Of a DNA stretch of 64,000 nt, positions 22,675 through 33,500 are shown piece after piece. This DNA comes from Protonemura montana. Lineage: Eukaryota; Arthropoda; Insecta; Plecoptera; Nemouridae. Every line of letters begins with the position of its first letter. The stretch's first letter is position 1. The translations under genes and the position numbers were made by a program. The stretch is taken from contig OX387603.1 of assembly GCA_947568835.1 (NCBI GenBank), positions 18,128,651-18,192,650 of the forward strand. Reading direction: 5' to 3'. The notes under the pieces were generated by a model, which made no database searches, was not told the DNA's origin, and saw only the letters and a list, made by a program, of their open reading frames with translations.

Positions 22675-24236
22675 ATGGGAGTCCAAGAATTGCAAAACCA
22701 TTTGGACAATTACTGCACTGGTGTCTGCATCCCCACCAACTTATCCCATATCTATTCGATATGACACAGAAGCTCTTGCATTGCATTTGCAACTCAACAT
22801 TTCTAGACTTCCGCTGCTGGCCTCCTTGATTGGAAATGATTTGATCTCCGGCGATGACTTTCATGTGAGTAAAAGACGGATTTAACCGTGGAAATTTAAT
22901 TGTGGAATTAAAAAATAAAATTGTAAGATTGGCAACAATACTTGGTGAAATGGTAGTTTATTTAAAAAACAAAACAAGCCAACAAGTCTGAAAAGTAATT
23001 TTAAAAACAGGCCAGGGAATGGTTTATTCATAGCTTATCTATGACTGTTTTAGCAATTCCAAAGGCACTTAGTAAAGACAACAAACTGCTTTATTTTGAG
23101 CAAGAACCTACAGTAAGGTTGAGTTGTAAAGGTCAAATCATTAGAGCCGTCGCGCACCTTGTACATCTGCTTCCACCTGGACGTTGAGCATATGACCTCA
23201 TCTTTGTGAAATTATAAGATTATCGTACTTCCCAGAATCAGTGACTGTTGGGGAACTAGCGGAGAGCATTGAAAGTTACCTGGCAAGGCGGAGTGCTGTC
23301 CATAAAGCAACTGCAGAAGAAGTAGGTAGGTCAGCAGGTATTAAATATCTATTATAGTTTTTATTTCCAATAATTTTTCTTGTGACTTATGGCATGCAAA
23401 GAGTAGATACTGTTTTGTGTCTGTTAGGGTTGAGTTTCTGTCCTCAGCCAAGGCTCGTTTGCTTTTCATGTTTTTAATTCAAAATAACCTTTTTACTAGG
23501 TACCGTACTTCCAAAAAACCTGCATTATGTAATTGCTTTGTCAAATTGAGTCTTTGCTTCTCTCCCCACTATCATCCATGAAAAACTGGGGAAGAGGAAA
23601 GAAGGTGACACGCAAGTTTTCGTATGTGAAAGCCGGGTGCAAAAGATGTCTGTTCATAAAGTTTTGACTTCTAGAATGATATCAGGTCTCGTTCCAACCT
23701 CTATTAAAATTGACTTCTGCAGATCATTTTATTCTCACAAGCACAAGAAAAGAAGCCAAAACATTACCAAGAAATCTTTCACAACTTACATTTCACTCTG
23801 TATCTCTTTCTTTTCTCTACCCCAGTTTGCATTATTTACATGCTTTTGCCCATTTGCCATCAATTTCTTGTAGATATCGTAATACCATTTTTATAACATT
23901 CATGTCATATGTTGTTTTTGTTTCACATCTCCAGTGAAATTTTGGAACGAAGTTCTATAAAAAGCCAAGACCCAAGGAAGTACGGCAAAGTGTGATACCA
24001 TATGCCATCTCGAGGAACATTCCTGTTAGCGTGGGAGTGAATTTGGAAGATTACTGCAAGATGGATTTGACACTGGCAGCCAGAATGCTTTTGCCTCTCT
24101 GTCGGCAGATCTATGGGGTTATACTATTGCCCAGGTGGGCAATTGCCCAGGCTTGGGAATGTGGAGGAGTGGTTCATTTCAGGACCAGAAAGTTTAAAAG
24201 GTCCACAGTTCATCAGTCCACTTATTCCACCAGAAG
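22675..24236 (+). pseudogene. FAM120-like copy D, pseudogene with internal deletion
   Basis: It closely resembles cassette C in sequence and order but is disabled several times. Exon 1 (22675-22864) keeps the first 25 codons and the last 45 or so. About 545 nt between them are deleted, joining ACTTATCCCA directly to TATCTATTCGATATGAC and putting a stop at the junction frame. Exon 2 (about 23054-23330) has frameshifts and stops (for example after ACCTGGACG). Exon 3 (23935-24236) has a stop within ten codons (GTT CTA TAA). Splice sites are still recognisable: GTGAGT at 22865, and acceptors before 23054 and 23935. It lies between C and E and probably arose by duplication of C. Confidence 0.85.
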
Positions 24237-24700
24237 GTAAATTATTATTCAATAATATTATTTGGCTTTCACAAAGCTATCCAGCTCATAAGGCACATGT
24301 TAAATAAATACATAAAAAATATGCAATCTTCCACAAATGTTGTCTTCTTCTATAGGTACTTAATACCCAATTTTTTAAATTTAATAAGAAATAATTACCT
24401 GATAAAATTAAAGCTGACATTTTAGGGCTTTGAATTAAGATATACTAATGTCGTATGCCTAATTTAAGAAAGTGAACAGGTAATAAAAATTATTATGAGT
24501 GGTGTTTCTCCATATCTCCAAAAAACACTTACTTTGAACATTTGAACTGCAGGAAAACAGAACCCCTCCCCCCCATATTTGAGTATTCCCCACCACAAGC
24601 TGTCAGATAGGCATGTGATTCTTGAGCATGTGTGTTGTTTGTCTTTGCTGTTAAAACTGCATAACCTCTCAGAATTTGATGTTGTTTCACATTTACTTCA
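24237..24700. other. Upstream region of cassette E
   Basis: No exon is recognised. An acceptor-like TAACCTCTCAG at about 24662-24672 precedes the cassette E ATG by about 28 bases, compatible with a 5'-UTR intron. Confidence 0.35.
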
Positions 24701-26474
24701 ATGGGAGTGCGTGGTCTTGAAACTTTTTTGGAGCAAAATTGCCATAATGCATGTTACGAGGTTAATATCGAGGAGTTGGTTGCGAGACACAGAAGAGAGA
24801 CCAAATGCGAGAAGGTTACAATCGTAGTAGATGGGTCTTCTTGTTTACGTCATTTGTATGGAGACTTGAACTTTATATTTGGTGGACAGTTTAAAGAATT
24901 CATTCTGAAGGTGACAACATTTGTTAATGCATTTAGAGCCTTGGGGATTCACCTTGTCCTATTTTTTGATGGTGCTTCTGTCAATCGTAAAAGACCAGTG
25001 TGGCTTAACAGGCGGTTGGAAGATCTCAAGAAGGTGTTTGAAGTTCATGATATCGTTGGCAAAGGAACAGGGCTATCGTTAAAGAACGACAAACGTCTTT
25101 TCTTACTACCTGGAGGTATTGGCCAGTTAGCTCGATGTATTTTCAAGTATGAGTGTCACTGTGAAGTCCACACTTCAGTGCGAGAGTGTGATGAAGAAAT
25201 TGCCGAGTTTGCGCAAATGAACCAGTGTTTTGCCATACTTGGTCAAGATACTGACTATGTCATATATGAAGGAGGTGAATTTTACTTGTCTATGAAGAAT
25301 CTTAACATAAGGACCATGAGAACTTTGTGTTATAATCGTTATGCATTTGCCAAGTTCATTCGAGTTGCTCCGTTTCACTTACCACTGGTGGCAAGTCTAT
25401 GTGGAAACGATGTAGTGCTACGAGAAGATTTATTTGTAGGTAAATTTGTTTTTACTTCAAAAATGCCTAATTTTTATTTTTTATCAATGCTAGCACAAGA
25501 AAGTTTTACATATCTATTTATTTATTCATTTGTTGATTTATTTGTCTATTCATTTGTGTGTGTTTGCTTTTGAGTAGGCTCTATTGCCATTTTATTTTTT
25601 AGGGCTTTCATCAACGGGAGTGTCAGCTCCCACGCTCGCGTAGAGGGAATCACCAAGGTGGTTTCATACCTTTTCCTGTTGTTCTTAGAGGAGTGACTAA
25701 CTACATTAGAAGAAAGCGATTAGGGAGTGACGTGTACTCTCAGCTACCGATGATTGCCAGGGATGTCTTTCAAGACGAGAGGAAAGCTTCATATCTTGAG
25801 ATTAGTCTGAAAAGCTATTCGCCTCAACCAGAGGTTTCTAGTCATGAAGGTAAAGAATGATATTTATTTTGCAATGTTTGTACCATGTATACAGAAATGA
25901 CAAAATGCGTGTAACTATGTAAAAAATTTCAGACCTTGACGATAAGTGGAAACTTCTATTAAAATAATTGTTTATCTTGAGTTTGACCTGGGATTATTAT
26001 ATTTTGCTGACGAAGCCAATCACTTTGTTGTCCTTCTAATAGCTTAAATTAGCTTCATTTTGCTTTCTTTAGGCATTATTATTATTATTAGATTTTTATT
26101 TTTTAGGAAAATTCAGAGAGCCACCTACCAATCAAAATACCTGCTTAAACTAATAACTGCCCTTTCTTGGCCAGATCCGCAGTCTAACTGGGGCAAGATT
26201 CTTGCGCACTCAAGAAACCGCTTGATGAAAGGTGAAATCATGCCATACGCCCTTTTATCGGGCAGTGCGTTTGAACTCTGCGCAACTTTTGAAGACTTAA
26301 GACTGTCCGATCTCCCGGCTGCGCCAGACCTTCTACGACTGCTACGAAAAACTACCTACGGTGTACTGATGAGGGAGAGACCCAGCGGCCCGGGTACAGT
26401 CGAAGAGTGGTGTGTCACTAGCCCCAACCCAGACAAGTGGCATGGATTTGTTGAGCCGGCAGTACCTTCACAAG
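24701..26474 (+). CDS. FAM120 / Asteroid-like protein, 5' cassette E (exons 1-3), catalytic residues kept
   Basis: Exons 24701-25435 (735 nt), 25603-25849 (247) and 26175-26474 (300), with GT-AG borders and phases 0, 1, 1. The protein starts MGVRGLETFL. Exon 1 is a full XPG/FEN1 N-terminal-like domain. Unlike B and C it keeps all acidic positions expected for a two-metal flap-type nuclease: D44 (VVDG), D90 (FFDG), E162-D164-E165 (RECDEE), D183/D185 (GQDTDY) and D237 (GND). Exon 3 carries the FAM120-type T-Y-G-V-L-M and T-V-E-E-W. Joined in frame to the exons at 51878-54754 it gives a 641-residue protein (642 codons with stop) with the expected FAM120 layout: nuclease-like domain, helical middle, conserved C-terminal block. 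Alternatively a short exon at 26525-26562 ends it at 439 residues. The joined model places both serpin genes in a 25.4-kb intron on the other strand. Human FAM120 proteins act as RNA-binding or transcription coactivator proteins; the role here is inferred only. Confidence 0.85.
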
Positions 26475-26524
26475 GTAGGAACTTTAGGCTTAAATATGAG
26501 GTGTTTTCACTGCTTTTTTTTCAG

Positions 26525-26562
26525 CAAAATCTAAAACTGAATCTTCTCTTAATCAACTGTGA
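26525..26562 (+). CDS. Possible alternative terminal exon of cassette E
   Basis: After a strong acceptor (T-rich tract ending TTTTTTTTCAG), a phase-1 join to exon 3 reads A-K-S-K-T-E-S-S-L-N-Q-L and then TGA. The total would be 1320 nt, exactly 440 codons. This would make a short protein with the nuclease-like part only. It could be chance, since any acceptor with a nearby stop gives such an exon. No AATAAA lies immediately after it. Confidence 0.35.
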
Positions 26563-27529
26563 TTTCTCTTATGCTTAAACATGTTTTGCACCTGCTTGTC
26601 AGTGGGTGTCCCCCAGGTAGACAAGTGGCATTCACACACCTTTCTACCCATTTTGTCTAGTTGAAATTGAAAGCATTTCTTTACTTGTTCGTTTTGATAA
26701 CGTACACACAACAAACAGGCATGTAATTTTAGAGACAGATGTTATTTCAAAGCTTACAAGTTGTTTTTTGCTATTAGTAGTAGAAAAAACAAAAAGCATA
26801 AGTTAGAAGAATTTTTGGCTAATTTTTCTGCTATATTTTAGATGATGATTGTTACCTAAATAGGTAAAATAATACACTTCACTGGGAATTAAATTGATAA
26901 AATTTATTTGTCTCCAAGTACTGCAACTTTTGTTCATAAAACAACGAATTGCATTCCTATAAAACTATTTATCTACATACTTACTACTATGTAGTAATGC
27001 AGTATTAACTTTTCTTAAAGTACTTTCTTATTAGATAATTAATTATTAAAATATAACTTAGACAGATTCACAGGGCTAGAATTATCATTGCACAAAACAC
27101 TATTTTGCCAGAGTCGCTGGCTCCACATCACAGTGATGGAAAACATCGTCTTTGTCTATGGACTCGAGATAATGTTTGATATTGCTAACAATATGCTAAA
27201 AAAAAAAACAGTACAAAAATCTTGTTTTGACCCGTGAAATTAATGCTGCGTGGCATTTCCTTAAGAAACGATTTTCCTGACGCTGTTGAGCACAGCTACA
27301 TTGCTGTTCAGATCACAAATTGATGAAAAAGTGTTGAAAAAAATCAAGCAAGTTTTCTGCTCTTTATAGAACGAGAACACCTTCCCTACTGTATTGAACG
27401 CAACGCTACGTTCTGTCTAATCTCATTTAAAAAAAAAAGTAAAACGTATAACGAGAAAAAGTGGTCATAAACTCTCGAGGAGTCGAGTCCCGGTAGAGAA
27501 CGGCCAGTTGGGAAGGTCAAAGTCGCTAT
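26563..27529. other. Intergenic between cassette E and serpin 1 3' end
   Basis: AT-rich sequence without recognisable exons. It would contain the 3' UTR of the - strand serpin on its right side. No gene is supported. Confidence 0.4.
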
Positions 27530-30500
27530 TTATTCACTACGATGCGGAAAGACAATGCCTTGTTGGTTTCCGCCCTGTGGCTGTACAAAGTTGTTCCTTT
27601 GGCCCCCAGTCGATCGCGTCTGAGCGTCGTACGGCTGCTCATATCGCGGTGCCGCTTGCGCATTACCCTGGAAGTGACGTTGATTTGTCAAATACTGCTG
27701 GTTATCGACCGGATTATGGGCGTTCGGGTTCTGGCGCTCAATCGCACGAATTACCTGTTTACTGGATTCATAATCATTATTCTGAGGTGGATATTGATGA
27801 GATGTTCGTGAATTGTAACCGTTTTGATTCATAGTATGTGTGATGAACTGTTGTTGAGATGCTTCGTATTGTGGCAAATAACTGGGTGCGCTAGGTCGGA
27901 CGTAGACTGGCTCCGCTCTCCTCGGGTAATCGCCCAGACCATTATTAGGCTGGTAGGATGAGTACGAATTCCCCTGCGGCTGGTATGGTGCCTGAGGGAT
28001 ACTGAGCGGCAGAGCGTCTACAGCGATAACAGGCCTATCTGTCTGTGGCTGGTAAGGCTGTTGATACGGCGGCGGAAATGACTGTTGAAATGACGGTTGT
28101 CTGGCCCTGTGTTGGTCAGGAGTGGGGTTTACACTCACAGGAATTCTAGACTGATGCATCTGCTGATTGTTTTGCATGTCCATTTCACTCTGAGGATTCT
28201 GATTCTGATTTGATTGTGACGCTACATTCGCGTAGGTTGGCTTATTGTGGGGAGGATTAAAATCGATGTCTGTCGACTTTGTGATAGTTGCCTGTCCTTG
28301 GTTATTGTTAACGTTTGCGTGTATCTGTACGTTTGAATTCGAGTTTGATGGTAAATTGGATATGTAAGTGTCAACAATGTCCGTGCCTTCAGTCGTTGTG
28401 GTAGGTCTCCTCTCCGGGGCTGCGGCTGTTGGTTTAGGATAGGGCCCTTTTGGCCTGGACGTTGTAGGCCGTTCCGGTCGCTTGATTGGTTCTGACGGGA
28501 AGACGCTGGCTATGTACTCATCTTCAGACTGTGGGGCTTTGACGGCCTCAGGCTCAGTCACGCGGCCAGCGAACAGGACCACGCCTGTTGTTTTGTCGCG
28601 CAGGAAGAACAGGAAAGGCCGGTCGGCTCGGAATTTGGGAATGGTCGAACCCATCAGAGGGATCACCAATGCTCCTGGAACAGCAGATTATTTCTTTAGT
28701 TTCAATGGATTGTCATTTTATAACCCTCTTGGAGACAGAAACAAAGTAATTGTTTTTTGTTTTTATAATAAAACAACAAAGAGCCAAAATATTGATGAGT
28801 TTTAGCAGGTCAGTGGACAAATTTGTATTCAAATTCAATGTGGCTTGATTTCCCAAGTTTGCTTAGATAGAAGCGTGCTGTCAACCTTCCTCTACGCTAG
28901 TGAACTAGAATGCTTTCGATTGCTGCTTCCAACGTTTGTACCAACCTGTGCCAGCACCAGCCTCACTTCCCTCCTCGTTGACAAGGATCTTGGCCTTGTG
29001 GAAGACGTTGCTGACTTGTGCCGACCGATCGTTGCCCGAGAACAGGCCGCTCAGGTTAGCTAGCGGGCTGAAGATCTCCTTCATCCCCAGCTGCAAACAG
29101 GCCACCGCTGCGTTAACTCTTGGCAATCGACAACAATCGGCTAAGCTATCACAACATCTATCATCATCTATCAAGCTATCATCATTCAAATATATTTTTG
29201 TTTGCATATTTGAAAATTCATATTCAGTAACAATTAAATTAATGTTTTAGTCATTTTTGAGCCAAGTTCTACAGCTGCAGTCAACATTAAGTAACATATA
29301 ATTTTTTTTTTATATACACAAATTTCAAAATAAGGCCCCCAGTCTGAATTCAGTCTCTGAACCAAAGCCTAGATGAGTTTAAACCTCCTGCTTACCTCGT
29401 GCAGTGTATGTATGAGGTCGGTGGAGAATTCAATATCGAACCGCGGGATCGAGAGTAGCACTTCAGTCTCTTGCAGCGAGCTGATGATAGTGTGCAACGG
29501 CACGTGTAGGATGTCCCTCACCAGCTGTGTGATGCCTTCCACCTCTTTGGGCATTACGATCACCATCGAGAATTGGTCGCCCTAGAAAATCGGAAGGAAA
29601 CAATTGGGGTTGAGTTTTGTAGAAAAATGTCTGGGGGACCAGACAGACAAGTTTTGTTCTTTAGGCTGATTTGATTTTACACCAGAAATGTACTTAGGGA
29701 ATCGAAGCTAGAACATGTCCTCCCACCTGTGAATGTTTGTTAGTACTACCATTAATAACTAGCTTTACTAGCAACTGGCACTAGCTTTAAAATCTTGCTT
29801 GTTTCTGGGAGCTACATTTTGTGGCTACTTAGGATGTTAAACGTTCAATTTGCACAAGCTCTCTCGGCCAATTTCACCAACTCCGTTTCGAATGCTCGTA
29901 AACGAGATTTAGGGGTAATAATAACCGGTGCATTAATTTGCTTTAAAACACTGATATTTTTACTGCAGACCAGAAAATTTTAGACAACAAACAAGAAACA
30001 AACAAACACAGTGCTTGCGTTGAAATGTAATATTTAATGACATAAATTTGATGCATGGACATTTGATGGCATGGAATCCAAAATGTACACCCGGTGGTAC
30101 TTCCAGCCGTAGAACCGACTTTATCAGTGGGTGAATTTAGGAAAAAGTACTTATAGGAGAGCGCAACCAAAAATTGTAGCACAGCGAGTCACGAAAATTG
30201 TATGTGATGCTTAACATCACTCGTCACATTTGGCAAGATGAGCTCCTTCAAATTGCTTCTTCTTTCCAGTTGTGCTCATCGAGCCATTAAACTACCCAAA
30301 AGAATAAGATTGTTGAACTCACCTCGTACGGAAGTTCTAGTGCGTATGCATCGAGCCCTTGAACGTATGCGTATCCGTGATAGCCGAGTGTTTCCATCAT
30401 ACTGGCATTGCGGCAGACACCAAGAGCAGTGTAGAAGCACCGCGTCACCGTTCCATCGCTGTCAAATGGCGTCATCCATTTTCCCTTGAAGTAGACCGCG

Positions 30501-33500
30501 TTTGCCAGTAGGATCTGTGCGTCTGGCTGGATGCTGCCTGAAAAACGTTATCACGTCGCATGTCAAGCTGATGCTAAAAGCTGGTGCAGTGTTTTTTAAT
30601 GGCTCAAGAATTAAAAATTATAGCGCTAAATCACAGCAAAGTTTGAATAAAGATGTCTTATGTCTTAAGTTCACTCGGAATAAGAGTATTTTTTGGTCTA
30701 AAACTATTGATGCTTGAAATGAAGGGAAAAAATTGAAAGGAAAGTATTGAAATAGTAGTGCATTAGGAAATTTGTTGTGAACTAGGAGTATAAGCGTGGT
30801 TAAGCGTGACTCCTTTTTAGTTCTTTTTTTAATGTTTTGTTTTAAAGGTCAAATTTCAAAGTAATAAAATTCACTGGGGTTAAATGATTGATCAGTCAAA
30901 TTTTCTTATCAATGTAATTTAGCTAGTTCAGATGTTTTTGAAAGTCAGTGGACTTTCCACTGGAATCACTCTTTCCACTCTTTCCATGGAATCAGTAAAA
31001 CTGGACCCATTAATCCTAGCATGATGCCAATGTTACTTACCAGGCTCTATAAGTGATGGCACGAGGTTGTTGGTGACATTCTGAATCCAGCTGTTAATCA
31101 CTTTAGCGGTTTTTTGGGGTCTGCTAAAGTCGACACCGACGGTGGAGGCGAAGTAGTTCCGTGCCAGAGACCTCTCATAATTCGGGTTGATTGTCAGTTG
31201 CTTCGAGACAAACACCCGGTTGGACAGGGCCAGAGTCTGACCCGAGTGCTGCTTCTATAATTTTAAACCATTTAGTTATCAAACTGAGTAAAGTGCAATC
31301 TTCAATAACAGAGATTTTTTTTTTATCAGATTGGGAAATTTTTGAATTTTTTAAATAAAGTAGCCATTTTAAGATTGTTTTCTAATATGGTGTCTACTGA
31401 TCTGATCTGAACTGATTTAACTGAGTTATCTGTACAAATTTGTACTATTGTCTGCACATTCGTAAGAATAATAGGACAAAAAAAACAACAACAACAACAA
31501 CAATTAAATTACCCAACGTTTTGGGACTTGTACATGTTTCTTTATCAAGGGTGAAAGCAGTCTGGGATTATTCCGATTACAATAGAACCACAAGAAATTA
31601 AAACTATTACCTAGTTCAGGCATCCTAAATGCATCCAACTAAAATAATTCAAAATCCAATTTAAATAGTCTTTGTCATTGTTTACTAACGTTAAAATTTT
31701 CAGAATGCTTCAATAGAAAATGAGTTGCACAAATTCCTGCATCAAACATAAAGCCAAGAAATATGTAAGTGTTGTGAAACATTGAGTATTCCTTTTTTTT
31801 CGTCCCAGAACACAACATTAACACTTTCACTATTGACATAAATAAACGTACCATTAACGAGCTGAGATACGTTTTGAATATCTTTTGAATTGCGCCCTGG
31901 TTGTCAGGCAGCCGCAGGGCGTTGAGAATTTCTTCCGCCGATTTTCCGCCGGCGCCTTCGAGTAACATAGCCAGTGTTGCCTTAATGCTCACGGGTGAAA
32001 TCAACACATTCCCGCTCTGTGCTTGTGCCACTCTCTGTAACAAAACAACAGCACGAAAGCAATAGTTAGTTTTTGGCCGCAGTTTTAAGAGAGCGTCTCC
32101 TGTTTATCTGTGTCTCCGAACACAGCACTACGATGGGTAGTGAATCTTGAACATGTGAAAAATCCTGATCGGGGACTTCGTCAAAATTAACCAAAAGTTC
32201 CAGAGCTGACAAGGATACAGTTCTTTGTAATTGTAATAAATTCCCAAATAACAATTTTTTATAGTTTTGTTTATTGTTTGCAGCGCCATTTGCTAATTTC
32301 ATAAGTTTTTTAGAGTATTTACTTGAATGTACACGATCAAAAAGCATCTGAATTATGAATGTAAAATAATGCAAAGTACTACGTTCAATATAAGTATCTA
32401 AATTTAATTGAATCCTACATACCTACTCAATGCATAAAAAATCAGTCTTTAGATACGATTCAACTCAATTGCGCTTCTTGAGCAGCGTGTGTTGTGGTTT
32501 CTTGAATATTTGCGTACCTGTAGTAATTCCAAGTCGAAGAAGTTGAAGCGATCTTGGCTGGGTGTTTGATCGTAGTCCCGCTTGACCAATCGTCTCGCTG
32601 CGATTGAATGACAGCAGCCGGCAACAAGCAGTGCTGAAACGTCATTGCAAAATTGTAAATACATTTGCAAATGTTTAGATGCATTTAGGAAGCTCGAACT
32701 AGGTAATTGTTATAATTTTATGTGGTTCTTTTGTTATCGGAAAATTGTCAGGACTGCTCAAACCTCTGAAGAAGTAACTAGTATATGTTGCGAAACGTCG
32801 GGAAATTTAGTAGCCCTTTACTTAGCATTCAAAACCCAGTTCAAATAGTTTTTCTAAAAACTTGTTGCTAAGGATAAATTAAATAGACATGAGTCTAAAA
32901 ACCAACATTTGCAAATATTCAAATATTCAAATATTCCTCTCTTATAAACTGCTATTTAAATGCTGCCTATTGTTTCAAGCTTATTGGCCCCTAAATTTTT
33001 AGTACTTATGTCAATTATACATGTTTGTCTTTGAAATATTTTAAAGTTTGTTTTCAGTTTTTTGCTGAGTATTGTGCGTGGGGTAGGAGGTATGGGGGGA
33101 CCAAACCTTGTTTGAGCAGAAAAAGTTTTTAAATTGACTCTAATTTTGTCACATGACATTAATCGGTGTTTTCTTTAATCAAATTTGCAGTGAGTGTTCT
33201 CTTCGTTCTTGTGCACGCGACTCTTTATGTTTATTTAAAAAACAAAAATGGTAGAAATGTTTAATTTTGTGCAAACTTCTTTTATACCGGCATTCGACTA
33301 AAATTGTCATGTATTGTGACGGATAAACTTCACCTCATTTACCAAATAAATCCCAATTATTTTCATGGTTAGTGAACGTTTGGAAATGTACTTATCTACT
33401 GACAAGATAATCCGATGTGTTTTGTGATATGAGCCAGTGTTCACCATCGAGTAATATCATTGAGTTTATAGGTACAGTCAGAGGGCCAGCGTTAATGTTA

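Noticed and set aside
27508..27834. + strand open frames opposite the serpin 1 tail
   Set aside because: They are antisense shadows of the low-complexity exon, without motifs.
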